Positions 13,411-24,200 of a stretch of 64,000 bases of DNA are shown here, piece after piece. Position 1 is the stretch's first letter, and every line of letters begins with the position of its first letter. The position numbers and the translations under genes were made by a program. The DNA comes from Methylococcus geothermalis (GTDB lineage: Bacteria > Pseudomonadota > Gammaproteobacteria > Methylococcales > Methylococcaceae). The stretch covers positions 2,060,501-2,124,500 of the forward strand of contig NZ_CP046565.1 in assembly GCF_012769535.1 (NCBI RefSeq), read 5' to 3'. Under the pieces are notes generated by a model. That model saw only the letters and a list, made by a program, of their open reading frames with translations, had not been told where the DNA came from and ran no database searches.

Positions 13411-13508
13411 GGGAGGTTCTCGAAATTGAAGCCCGGCGCATCATAGCACCAGACCGGTGCGGCGGTAATCGGGCGCGCGGAGAATGCGGAAATTCCGTCC
13501 GCCCGGCC

Positions 13509-13537
13509 TTGATAAAGAGTCCATGCGCTCATATATG
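13509..13537 (+). promoter_or_regulatory. Probable sigma70 promoter of fmdB-aspS
   Basis: TTGATA (13509-13514) and TATATG (13532-13537) are separated by 17 bases, located about 45 bases before the fmdB start and between ctaA (divergent) and fmdB. The match is moderate but the spacing is ideal. Confidence 0.45.
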
Positions 13538-13583
13538 CGCTTTGGGTCTCTCTACAAATCTTCAGCGTTCCAAGGAGTTTGAC

Positions 13584-13871
13584 ATGCCGATTTACGAATA
13601 CCAGTGCAAATCCTGCGGCCACAACCTGGAGGCCATGCAGAAGGTCAGTGACGCGCCGTTGACGGATTGCCCGGCCTGCGGTAAGCCGGAGCTGGCCAAG
13701 CAAGTTTCCGCCGCCGGTTTCCGGCTCAAGGGCGGCGGGTGGTACGAAACCGACTTCAAGGGCAGCAAGGACAAAAAGAAGAATCTGGCCGGCGATTCCA
13801 AGCCGAATCCGGAAAGCAAGTCCCCGGATAGCGCCGCTGCGTCCAGCAAGCCGGCAGCCAAGGAGGCGTGA
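13584..13871 (+). CDS. FmdB-family zinc-ribbon protein (first copy)
   Basis: Small protein of 95 residues. The N terminus has two CxxC knuckles (CKSCG and CPACG, about residues 9-35) that form the FmdB-type zinc ribbon, followed by a short [10 protein letters not shown] segment and a low-complexity Lys/Ser/Ala tail. The family was named for a putative regulator of formamidase; its real role is uncertain. The ATG at 13584 has AAGGAG upstream. The gene precedes aspS by 71 bases, a linkage common in proteobacteria, although a DUF502 gene often found between them is absent here. Confidence 0.88.
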   Translation: MPIYEYQCKSCGHNLEAMQKVSDAPLTDCPACGKPELAKQVSAAGFRLKGGGWYETDFKGSKDKKKNLAGDSKPNPESKSPDSAAASSKPAAKEA

Positions 13872-13942
13872 GCCGGCTTGCGTTGGCTCGAAGCCAACGC
13901 GTAACATCCGAAGTTTTTGAAGTCGATCGACAGAGTTTGAAT

Positions 13943-15742
13943 ATGCGCAGTCACCGTTGCGGGGAAGTGAATGAGAGCCTTCTGGGCGAGGAAGTCCAGT
14001 TGTGCGGATGGGTACACCGCCGACGCGATCATGGCGGGGTGATTTTCGTCGACCTGCGGGACCGGGAAGGACTGGTCCAGGTCGTGTTCGATCCGGACTA
14101 CCAGGCATCCTTCAAGCTCGCCGAGACGGTCCGCAGCGAGTACGTCATCCGCGTGGTGGGCAAGGTCCGCAGCCGCCCCGAGGGGACGGAGAACCCCAAC
14201 CTCAAGAGCGGCAAGGTCGAAGTGCTGGCCAGTTCGCTGGAAATCCTCAATCGTTCGGAAACCCCGCCGTTCCCCATCGAAAGCGACATCGAGGTGAACG
14301 AGGAGATGCGGCTGCGCTACCGCTACATCGACCTGCGCCGGCCGGTGATGCAGCAGCGCATGCGGATGCGCCGGGACATCACCCGCTTCCTGCGCAATTT
14401 CCTGGATCATCACGGTTTCTACGAGATCGAGACGCCGTTCCTGACCAAAGCCACGCCGGAAGGCGCGCGCGACTACCTGGTGCCCAGCCGCACCCATCCG
14501 CATTCGTTCTTCGCCCTGCCGCAGTCGCCGCAGCTCTACAAACAGCTGCTGATGATCTCCGGCATGGACCGCTATTACCAGGTCGTGCGCTGCTTTCGCG
14601 ACGAGGATCTGCGGGCCGACCGCCAGCCGGAATTCACCCAGCTCGATATCGAAACCTCGTTCATGAACGAGGACCAGATCATGTCCCTCGCGGAGGCGAT
14701 GATTCGCGACCTGTTCCGCGAAGTGTTGAACGAAGCGCTGCCGGACCCGTTCCCGCGCATCACCTATGCCGAAGCCATGCGCCGGTATGCCTCGGACAAG
14801 CCGGATTTGCGCATTCCGCTGGAGCTGGTGGACATCGCCGATCTCATGGCTGGCGTGGAGTTCAAGGTGTTCGCCGGGCCTGCCGCGGACCCCGAAGGCC
14901 GCGTGGTGGCGCTCAAGGTGCCGGGCGGCTGCGACATCTCGCGCAAGGACATCGACGACCTGACCCGCTTCGTCGGCATCTATGGCGCCAAGGGCCTGGC
15001 CTATGTCAAGGTGAACGACCTCGGCGCAGGGCTGGAGGGCCTGCAGTCGCCGATCCTCAAGTTCATGCCGGAAGCCACGATCCGCGGCATCCTGGAACGC
15101 ACCGAAGCGCAAAGCGGCGACCTGATCTTCTTTGGCGCCGACAAGGCGCGCGTCGTCAACGAATCCATGGGCGCGTTGCGGGTGAAGCTGGGACAGGACC
15201 GCGGCCTGGTCGAGCCGGGCTGGCGGCCGCTGTGGGTCACCGATTTCCCCATGTTCGAGTGGGACGAGAAATCCGGCCGCTGGATGGCTTTGCATCATCC
15301 CTTCACCGCCCCCAACTGTTCGGAGGAAGAATTGAAGCGGAGCCCCGGAACGGCCTTGTCCCGCGCCTACGACATGGTGCTCAATGGCACCGAGATCGGC
15401 GGCGGTTCGGTGCGTATCCACCGCACCGAGATGCAGCAGACCGTGTTCGGCCTGCTGGGCATCGGCGAAGAGGAAGCACGGCAGAAGTTCGGTTTCCTGC
15501 TCAACGCCCTGCGCTACGGCTGTCCGCCCCATGGCGGCCTGGCCTTCGGCCTGGACCGCCTGGTCATGCTGATGTCCGGCGCATCCTCCATCCGCGAAGT
15601 GATGGCCTTCCCCAAGACCCAGTCAGCCTGGTGCCCGCTGATCGACGCCCCGGCCCAGGTCAACGACGCCCAGTTGCACGAACTCGGCATCCGGCTGCGG
15701 AAGAATCCGGCCACGGAAGGCGGAAGTACACCGGCCGCTTGA
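13943..15742 (+). CDS. aspS: Aspartyl-tRNA synthetase
   Basis: Charges tRNA-Asp (and possibly tRNA-Asn; discrimination is not readable here). The 599 residues cover the N-terminal OB anticodon-binding domain (about 1-105), class II core with motif 2 [20 protein letters not shown] (about 215), the bacterial GAD insertion (about 285-420), and motif 3 [14 protein letters not shown] (about 530). I chose the ATG at 13943, which begins the usual MRSHRCGEV; a longer in-frame reading back to 13868 has no family support. Confidence 0.98.
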   Translation: MRSHRCGEVNESLLGEEVQLCGWVHRRRDHGGVIFVDLRDREGLVQVVFDPDYQASFKLAETVRSEYVIRVVGKVRSRPEGTENPNLKSGKVEVLASSLEILNRSETPPFPIESDIEVNEEMRLRYRYIDLRRPVMQQRMRMRRDITRFLRNFLDHHGFYEIETPFLTKATPEGARDYLVPSRTHPHSFFALPQSPQLYKQLLMISGMDRYYQVVRCFRDEDLRADRQPEFTQLDIETSFMNEDQIMSLAEAMIRDLFREVLNEALPDPFPRITYAEAMRRYASDKPDLRIPLELVDIADLMAGVEFKVFAGPAADPEGRVVALKVPGGCDISRKDIDDLTRFVGIYGAKGLAYVKVNDLGAGLEGLQSPILKFMPEATIRGILERTEAQSGDLIFFGADKARVVNESMGALRVKLGQDRGLVEPGWRPLWVTDFPMFEWDEKSGRWMALHHPFTAPNCSEEELKRSPGTALSRAYDMVLNGTEIGGGSVRIHRTEMQQTVFGLLGIGEEEARQKFGFLLNALRYGCPPHGGLAFGLDRLVMLMSGASSIREVMAFPKTQSAWCPLIDAPAQVNDAQLHELGIRLRKNPATEGGSTPAA

Positions 15743-15841
15743 TGTCATCCCTCGCCGTCAGTTCCGATTCCCTCTCCCCCGGGACAAATCGCCCCTGGAG
15801 CAAGCGCTGGGTCAGCCCGTCGACTGGGCACCCTGCGATGC

Positions 15842-15937
15842 CTAGCCCGGATATTTCATGAGCAGGTATGAAGCCGTATCGAGGGAGGTTCCGCCGATGC
15901 CAGCGCTGGCCAAGGGCTGGTGAAATATCCGGGCTAG
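15842..15937. repeat. 96-base element bounded by perfect 17-base inverted repeats
   Basis: The arms CTAGCCCGGATATTTCA (15842-15858) and its exact reverse complement (15921-15937) enclose a 62-base spacer. The spacer contains the 12-base palindrome GCCAGCGCTGGC at 15899-15910. It lies in the 204-base gap between the convergent aspS and GGDEF/EAL genes. Size and symmetry fit a miniature inverted-repeat element or a remnant insertion-sequence end. It could also act as a bidirectional terminator, though no U tract follows. Confidence 0.65.
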
Positions 15938-15946
15938 ACCATCCGG

Positions 15947-17869
15947 TCAGGTGATCGCGTTGACTCGGCTGATGAGTTTGGCGGCTTCGTCCGCAGGCAG
16001 CGGTTTAGCGATGAGGAAGCCTTGAATCGCGTCGCAGCCGGCGTCTTGCAGCCGGACCTTTTGCGCTGCCGTCTCGACACCTTCGGCGATGATCTTCAGT
16101 CCCAGGCTGTGGCCGAGTGCGATGATGCCGTCGCAAATCTTGGCATTTCCCTGGTCGGTTTCGATGTCCCGGACGAAGGAGCGATCGATTTTCAGACTTT
16201 GGATGGGCAGGAGTTTGAGCCGGCCCAGGGAAGAATAGCCGGTCCCGAAATCGTCGATGGAGAGCGTGATTCCGTAATCCCGCAGCGATTTCAATATCGC
16301 CTGAACCCGGCTCAGGTTTTCCATGATGGCCGACTCGGTGATTTCGAGTTCGATATCGGAGCCGGACAAGCCGTGGCGTTCGACGATCGAGCCCAAGGCT
16401 TCGAAAAAAGCCTCGTCCTGCAACTGTTTCACGGAAACGTTGATGGCCATGCGTATGCCCGCAATGCCGTCGTTCCGCCAGGTTCGCAACTGATGGCATG
16501 CGCGGTCTAGGACCCACAGGCCCAGCGGCAGAATCAGCTTTGTTTCCTCGGCAATGGGGATGAACCGGTCGGGAGTGATGACTCCCAGCACCGGGTGACG
16601 CCACCGCAGCAGCGCTTCGACGCTGCGGATGGAGCCGGTGGCCAGATCGACCTGGGGTTGGTAATGGAGTCTGAAAGCGCCGTGTTTCAGTGCGTCCCGC
16701 AGGCCGTTTTCGATTTCGAGCCGTTCCCTGACGCCGCGATTGATGGCTTGGCTGAAGAATTCGAACGTGTTGCGGCCCTTGGATTTGGCATGGTACATCG
16801 CGGCGTCCGCGTGTTTCATCAGGGTCTCGGCGCTGTTTCCGTCGGCGGGATACACGGCGATGCCTATGCTTGCGCCGGAATGCAATTGGTAGTCCTCGAC
16901 CGTATAGGGCCGGCAGATGCTCTCCAGGATTCGCTTCGCCATGGCCGTTGCGGTCGTCGAGACATGATTGCCGGTGATCACGACGAGGAACTCGTCGCCG
17001 CCCAGCCGTCCGACCACCTGGCTGCCATGCACGTTTTCGGTCAGTCGCCCTGCGACCTGTTCCAGCAGCGCATCGCCGATCCGGTGGCCCAAGGTGTCGT
17101 TGATCCTCTTGAAATTGTCCAGGTCGATGAACATCACCGCGACCTGCTTCTGTTCCCGCCTGGCGAATTCAACGGCCTGTTCGAGACGGCCATGCAGGAA
17201 AACGCGGTTGGGCAGATTGGTCAGCGGGTCGTGATGGGCCAGATGCTTGATCCGGTCTTCGGCTTCCCTTCGCTGGGTGATGTCGCGGAATGCGCCATGG
17301 ACATAGCGCCGCCCGTCCATTTCAAAGGCGCTGCTGCTGACTTCGACCGGAATGCTGGTGCCGTCGGCCCTGATCAGCGATAGTTCGATGGTGCCGGTCT
17401 TGCCTCGCAGCAGACGGCTGATGCAATCGGTTTCCGCCTCCTCGAGGTCTTTGCCGGTCTCGTGCAGGTTGCTCAGGTGTTGTCCGATGATTTCGTTGCG
17501 GGACATACCCAGCAGTACCTCGGCCTGCCGGTTGCAATCGACGAGGGTTCCGGTTTCGGCGTCGGTGACCAGGATGGCGTCGTTGGCGACTTCGATCAAT
17601 GTACGGTAGCGCCGCTCGCTGGCGCGGAGCGCGCGATTCTTGGCGACCTCCTCCTGCCGCCGCCGTTCCAGTTCCTCCATCTTCATGGTGCCGGCGACCA
17701 CGATGCCTGATACCAGGAAAGCGGCCACCATGCCGGTGGCCAGATAGTCGAAAGTGACTTCTCCTTTGAGGAGCAAACCCATCGCTGCGGTGACGACTTC
17801 GGACATCACTATGGAAGCCAGAATGCCGGCTAGCCACAGATATTTCCCCAAAATGATGATGAGTGTCAC
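15947..17869 (-). CDS. Membrane-bound PAS-GGDEF-EAL cyclic-di-GMP signalling protein
   Basis: A 640-residue sensor with two N-terminal membrane segments (about residues 2-25 and 40-60), a short coiled region, a PAS domain (about 80-195), a GGDEF cyclase domain (motif GGDEF at about 291) and an EAL phosphodiesterase domain (EALLRW at about 418). The GGDEF motif is intact but the RxxD inhibitory site five residues upstream is absent. In the EAL domain the catalytic pattern is complete (NVSVKQ, ELEITES, DDFGTGYSS, LKIDRSFV, AEGVET, QGFL). Both activities are therefore possible. I chose the GTG at 17869 with AGGA eight bases upstream; the longer reading to 18196 adds residues that look like non-coding sequence. 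Confidence 0.88.
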   Translation of the reverse strand: MTLIIILGKYLWLAGILASIVMSEVVTAAMGLLLKGEVTFDYLATGMVAAFLVSGIVVAGTMKMEELERRRQEEVAKNRALRASERRYRTLIEVANDAILVTDAETGTLVDCNRQAEVLLGMSRNEIIGQHLSNLHETGKDLEEAETDCISRLLRGKTGTIELSLIRADGTSIPVEVSSSAFEMDGRRYVHGAFRDITQRREAEDRIKHLAHHDPLTNLPNRVFLHGRLEQAVEFARREQKQVAVMFIDLDNFKRINDTLGHRIGDALLEQVAGRLTENVHGSQVVGRLGGDEFLVVITGNHVSTTATAMAKRILESICRPYTVEDYQLHSGASIGIAVYPADGNSAETLMKHADAAMYHAKSKGRNTFEFFSQAINRGVRERLEIENGLRDALKHGAFRLHYQPQVDLATGSIRSVEALLRWRHPVLGVITPDRFIPIAEETKLILPLGLWVLDRACHQLRTWRNDGIAGIRMAINVSVKQLQDEAFFEALGSIVERHGLSGSDIELEITESAIMENLSRVQAILKSLRDYGITLSIDDFGTGYSSLGRLKLLPIQSLKIDRSFVRDIETDQGNAKICDGIIALGHSLGLKIIAEGVETAAQKVRLQDAGCDAIQGFLIAKPLPADEAAKLISRVNAIT

Positions 17870-18208
17870 CCGACTTTTCCTGTTCTTGGTTTTCCTATTC
17901 TCGGTTTGTCCCGATGCCTCTGGCGGCAAGGGACGATGGGAGCCCGGCGTTGATTCGTTCCCGTTTCGGCGATCCCGCCTTTCGTGACCGGGTGGGGGTA
18001 TTGTAGCGCTATCGCCGGGGCAATCCGCCACCGTTCGATCCGGATTGCGCATCGGGTCGAACTTCCTGGATTTTGAAACGGCTTTGCGCATCGTTGCCAT
18101 GGGGAATGGATGCTCCGGATGGTAACCATTGTACCTTTCGCCATGGCCCTCGTTTCCGCCCCCTCCCGGAAGGAGAGGGCGGGCGAGGTATTTCAAGCGA
18201 CGTCGCCG
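17870..18208. other. 339-base gap between the GGDEF/EAL gene and the PKS gene
   Basis: No gene is apparent here. It holds the 5' region of the GGDEF/EAL gene and the 3' end of the PKS transcript. At 18156-18187 an imperfect C/G-rich palindrome (CCGCCCCCTCCC pairing with AGAGGGCGGG around a GGAAGG centre) could terminate the PKS transcript. It resembles other C/G-rich intergenic palindromes in the window. Confidence 0.5.
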
Positions 18209-21200
18209 TCAAGCAGCCGATTTGCTCGTGGCCGCCAGTATCTCCTCCCTTGCCCTGTCGAGCAAATGCTCACGCAGCGCTGCCGGGAGGTCCGTGACTT
18301 CCCCGGATTCCTCGGCTGTCCTCCAAGCCGCGACATGGGTGCCGGTGGCGAGTTTTTCCGATTTGCCGCCGGGCATGATCCGGAAAAAGTCGAATGCCAG
18401 TACGATGCCTTTTTCGTGGATCCCCGCCACGTGCATACGCGCCTTGATGGTATCGAACGGCATGGCGTCGCGAAGGTGTCTGACTTCGGTGAAGATGCAC
18501 CGCAACCCGCCGCGAGCTTCCGCGAGCCGATAGGCATCCGGCACGATACGGTAAAAATAGCCGTCCCGCAGCACCCCTTGCAGCTCATAGTACTTCGAGT
18601 AATAGATATTGCCCACCAGATTGGCGTCGGTCGGCGATGTGGCAGTACTCTGCTCGGCAAGGACGATGCCGGCAACCGGCCCCGGTTTCGCACGCCACAA
18701 GGCGGCGCCGATGCGTTCCATCGCACCGGCATGGCTGGCCTGGTCGGTTTGGCCGGTCCCGTCTGTCGTCGATCCGAGCTCCCGGAAGAAGCCGTCGAGA
18801 TAGGCGGGGTACGGTTCGGGCGTGACCACTCCGTGGGAGACGACCCTGGCCCAGGTCATCTGGATTTGGCTGGTCGCAACGCGCTCCAATGTCCCGGCGG
18901 GCAGGACCCGGTGCCATTCGAATCCGACCGCGACCGTCGCATTCCCGGGGCCATTGCGGCCAAGGAACCGGCATGAGACTTCCATGATCTCCCCTGCGTA
19001 CACTGGCCGTTCGATCGACGCCCAGGAACGGTTGGTGACCCAGGCATGCTTGCCCGATGTGAATTCGTCGGTAAGCAGTGCCAAGACGGGGCGCAAAGCC
19101 ATCTCCCTGAGCCGTCCCATCCATTCGAAGAAGCGGGAGAAATAGAGCGTGCCATCGGCGTTGGCGCCATCCTTGAAAGCCAGGGGAAAACGGAACGCGA
19201 TAGGGTGGTCGGCATCCGGATTGGCGATGTGGGTCTGCACCCGGAGGAAATCCGATGGGTTTCCCCCCGCCGCCAGCCATCCGGTCCAGGATCCCTCGCT
19301 CCCGGCCATTGGGGCGTGCTGAGTCGCCGCCACGATCTGGGCTGCCCCGGCTCCCGTCGTTTCCGCTGAGCCTTCGTGGCGCTGCTCCCGATCGAATGCA
19401 TTCCTTCCGTCAGGTTTCGGCATGCCGTTGACGACCACGGCCACCATGCGCTTTGCCCCTTCCGCCGGCATCGTCGGGAAGCTCACCACCCGGAGCCGGA
19501 CGTCTTCCCAGGCGGCGCGGAACAGGACGGTGTCGGCATGTCTGGCCTCGATGTCCAGCGTGATGTCGCGGGTATCGAGCGCTTTCATCGCGGCTTCCAG
19601 CGCAGACCAGACTCTCGCTCCGGCCTCATCCAGCGAGTCGCCTTCGGTTTCGAGGCGGCTGACGAGGACGAACAGCCCGGCGTTGAGCATCGCGCGCCAT
19701 TGTTCCCGGCTGCGCTGGATCGGGCCCACCAGGTCGCAGCCCTGGAGTCCCTTGCCGGCTACGCAAAGCACCCTGTCGTCGTCGTGGCTCAACGAGACCT
19801 CCAGGGGTACGAAGGAGGCCTCCGGATCCATGAGTCCGGCCGTCGTGTCCGCACCCGACCGGCCATGCGAGCGGAACAGCACCGGTTTTCCGGTTTCCAG
19901 CCAGCGGACATCGAGGTGCGAGGTATCGACCGCAAAGCGGCGTCCGGCCTCGCGGACCGCCGCGTGAAAGACCGGGCGGCTGATCGCGCGCCTCCTGTCG
20001 CGCTCCATGGCGTGCAGATCGGGAATGTCGCGAACGATCACGCACGGGGCGGACAGGCCGAATCCTTGCGCTCGGTGGTCCAGTTCGCTCTGCAGCGCCG
20101 GATGATCCGACCGGTTCGCCCGTTCCACCAGCTGGGCCGGCGTCGGGAGATCACCGCGCCGATCCAGCATCCGCACTTCGTAGTCCGTGATGCGCTCGAT
20201 GACCCGGTCTTGCTCGTCGAACACCGTGACTTCTCCGAGGATGCGGCTGCCGTCGCGTCCGACGACTTTGGCTTCGGCTCGATACCGGCCCCCCGCCGCA
20301 TCCCGGCCGTACAGGTCGATCCGTCCGATACGAACCGGCAGGCAGACTTCCGGCGTCAGCGAGATCTGGGCGGCCTGCAGCAGGGTGTCGCGGTAGAACG
20401 GGTCGCCCAGTACCAGCGGAGCGCGCACCGTGTCCGAGAAACCCTCGGGGACGCGGAGCGTCTCGGCTCGCGCTTCGGTGACGAAGACCACATGGCTGTC
20501 GTCCAGCGCTTCCAGGCCGCTGATGCGCTGGAACAGCGGTCCCTGGAACAGCACGCCGCCGTAGAGGTCGGTTTTCGGCATGATGCCCAGCAGCTGGCGC
20601 CTCGGCAGAGCGGTATCTCCCGCGGCGGCTTCGGGACGCCGGCCGAGCACGAAGCGCGCGGAGAAATGCGCCGGTTCCATGCCGGTCTGCTCGGCATGGA
20701 TCGAGGCTTCCACCACAACCGGATCGGACGCTTCCATGCGCTCCCGCGCCAGCGCCCGGATCTCGATCCGTTGCGGGCGTTCCCGGCTCACCACGATCGG
20801 CCGCTCCAAGCGGATATCCTCGATCCGAGCAACTTCCGTTCCGGTACCTCCGGCGACACGCAGTGCCGCCTGGGCCATGGCTTCGAGCCCCATGACGGTG
20901 GGCAGGAGCAGGGAACCGCGGTAGTCATGGTCGGCCAGATAGAGATCGTGCCGGATGTCGAGACTGACCTGGGTGATCAGTTCTATCCCTGCCTCGAAGC
21001 GTTGGATCTCGCCTTCGAAACGGCCGGCCGGGACCGTCGGCTCGACCGTCGGCGGCCGAACCCAGGTGGCCAATCCGTCGGCGCTGGCGGCCACGATGAC
21101 CTCCTTGAGCGGCGGCGCGGTGCGCATCCAGCGCAGAAACTGGCGCACGCCCTCGGCGACCGGGATGGCGTCGATGCCCATCTGGCCCAGATGGCGGACG

Positions 21201-24200
21201 CTGCCGAGCTTCACGCCCATCCCGACCTCGTCCCACACGCTGAAGGCATGGCAGACCACCGCGGTTTCCGGGTGCGCCTCGGCGAAGCCGTCGAGCAGCC
21301 GCGCCACCGCTTCGTTGGAATAGGCGTACCAGGCGTTGTTCTTCATGCCGGTCACACCGATGATCGAAGTCAGTGCCGCGAACAGCTTGGGCGGATGGTT
21401 CTCGAACAGGGCCAGCAGGTTCTCGGCGCCTTGCAGCTTGGGCGCGATTTCGAGCCGGGCCTGGTCGGCGGACACCTCGGCCACGGGCCGAGGGGTATTG
21501 GTGCCGGCGCCATGGATCACGCCGGTCACCGGCCCCATTTCGGCCCGGATCGTCGCGACGGCCCGTTCCATTGCCGGGTGATCGGCGACATCGGCCGCGT
21601 AATACCGGCAGTCGATGCCCGCTTCCGCGAACCGCTGCAGGGTCGCTGCCAGTTCTCCGGTTTCGCCGGGCCGCGGTGCCGGCGAGCGGCCGACCAGGGC
21701 GAGCCTGACGCCGGTCTCGAGGGCGAAGGCCAGCGCGCACTCCGCGGTGATGCCCTTGCCGCCGCCAGTGACCAGGACCACGTCCCGCGCCGACCATTCG
21801 ATCGAGCGCGCCGCGCAGTCCTCGGGCTCGACCGGCCGGATGCAGCGGGTCCAGCGCATGCCTTCGGCGTCGTATTCCACCGCCTTGTAGCCGGGCTGTC
21901 CGGACAGTTCGGCCAGGGTCCGGTCGGCGACGAAATCGGCGGCCAGGGAGGGATCGAAATCGATCACGCCGACCTCGAGTTCCGGCCGTTCCAGCGAAAG
22001 GCTGCCGGCGAAGGACCAGGCGCTGGGCGCCCCAGCCGCCGAGAGTCCCCGGCCACCGCTGCGCTGAACGAAGACGACGCTGGTCAAGCTCCGCCATGCC
22101 GCGGGAGCCCGTTGGGCCAGATCGTGAAGCACGGCGAGCTCGTCGATGCCGGCCTGGGCGGGAGAGTCGGCGCGTGGCGTGTGCGCATCGGACAGCATGA
22201 GCACCAGCCGTCGTGGGCCGGCCTCGAGGTGCTCGGAGCCGAGACTCCGAGCATTCAGCACGCGTGCGGCAAGGCGTTGCCGCAGATGCTCTCCATACGG
22301 GGCCGTGGCATCGGGCAGCAGAAGGAGACAGTCGCCGCTCCGCGGTTCCGGCTTGCCGGGGGGTGAAAACAGCGGCGCCGGGATGCTTGACTGGGTGAAC
22401 GCTCTCACCCAATGCAAGCGTCTGGCCTGTCCCAAAGAGGGCACGGCGGCCGGTTCGGGATGTTCGGCCGAACCGCCGATCGCGGCCTGAACCCGGGCGG
22501 CGATTTCTCCCAGCGTGGCGTTGGCCAGCGGTGCCGCTTCGATCCGGTCCTGGGTGTCGGTGCTCAGGATCAGGTCGCCCAACAGGGCGCCGGCTTTGAT
22601 GGAATCGATGTTGAGGTCATCCAGCAGGCGCTGGTCCGGCGCCAGACAGTCGCGGCTGAAGCCGGTCCGTTCGGCGACCAGGTCGAGCAAGAGGTCCATC
22701 GCCGATGCCGGCGCCGGAACCGCGGCGGCCACCGCCGGCGCCGCGGGTGCGGCGACGGCGCCGAAGGCCTCGATCACATGGCCGACGGTGTCGGCATTCA
22801 TGCGCATCGGATCGACCTTGCCCTGCACCCCCAACCGGATCGCGACATCGCCGAGCAAGGTGCCGATCTTGATCGAGTCCAGGTTCAAGTCGTCGATCAG
22901 GCGGGCATCGTCCTGCAGTGTTTCGATCGCGAAGCCGGTACGTTCGCTCAGCAGTTCCAGGACGACGCTGCGCGCCGAGCCTGCGATCGCCGTCTGGGGA
23001 AGCGGGGGAGATTGCGCCGGTTCAGGCGACCGCTCCGCCACCGTCCGCGGTGCAGCGGCGACGATCTCGCCCTTCAGACCTTCCGAGACGGCCCGCATGC
23101 GGTCCAGCAGCGGCCGGCTGGCCAGCAGGGCGCCGATTCTCAGGCCCAGCTCCGCCAGGTAATCCCGGTTGCCGGGAAAGCGGCGGTTCACCAGCAGCAG
23201 TACGCCCAGCGGGGAATGTTGCATCGTCAGGATGGGAACACAGTCCACGGTGCGGGTGCGGGTGCCGGCCAGGCGGTCGAGCGCCGGCTCGAAACGCGGG
23301 TCGGCGTGGGCATTGGCCAGATGCAGGGAGCGCCGGGTCGCGAATACCTCGCCGGGGATGCCGCTCTCGGCGCTCAGGCGCAGGTCTTCGGCCTTGTCGT
23401 GGACGGCGGGATGGAGCGTGCCGGTGTCGCGGTCGTGCAGCAGGATCGCGCCGTATTCAGCCCCCAGGCTGTCCTTGGCCGATTCCACCAGGTTGTCGAT
23501 GATCGCCGTCGGGTCCCGGTCCGCCGATTCCCTCGCGACCGCGCCGTGCAGCAGCGTTTCGATCCCGTGGAGTTCCCGTGCACGTTCGGCCATATAGGCC
23601 TGGATCAGCCCGGGTGCGGCAATCGCGGCCAGTTCGGCCAGGATTTCAGCGTCCATTGGGGTGAAGGGTTCGCCGGGGCGGGCGACGCGGACCAGACCCA
23701 GCGGACGCCCGGCGCCGCTGGGGAACGGTACGTAGAGCGCAGTCCATCCCGCAGGGATGCCGAGGGACTCGAATTCGGCCCGGAAGCGGGAATCCTCGCT
23801 TAACACTTCGATGGCTTCCGGCGCGCCGGAGCGGAGGACGTCGGCGAAGATACCCTCGGCGGCGCTCACCCGATTGGCGAATGCGTCGAAGGGAAGGACG
23901 ACGCGCAGGGCATCCTCCGCCTGTTCGAACAGCAGCACGGTGGCGTGCTCCGCGTGTACCGCGTCGCGGAAGGCTGCCGTCAGCGTTTCCGACAGTTGGG
24001 CGAGATCGGAGCTGGCCTGTCCTTCGAGCTGGCGGACCCAGGTGGCTGCTCGGAAAGTTCGGGATGGGGCGGCGGGGGGGACGGCCGCAAGTTCGCGTTC
24101 GCAGGGCGCAACGTAGAACTTGCGTGCCGAAGCCGGCACGAAGGGGCGGACCAGCCGGTTCTCGTACAAGTGCGCCCAGCGCAGGGCGAGGCCCCGGGCG

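Noticed and set aside
13592-15532. 646-codon open frame on the - strand opposite fmdB and aspS
   Set aside because: Both genes have strong motifs on the + strand; the reverse frame is a GC shadow.
15947-18196. Extended start of the GGDEF/EAL protein to 18196
   Set aside because: The extra 109 residues (GGGGNEGHGERY and so on) read like translated intergenic sequence, whereas the GTG at 17869 has an AGGA ribosome-binding site and begins a membrane segment.
19376-22366. 996-codon open frame on the + strand opposite the PKS gene
   Set aside because: It lies fully inside the synthase region on the other strand, shows no motif and has the Arg/Gln/Asp-rich look of a shadow frame.
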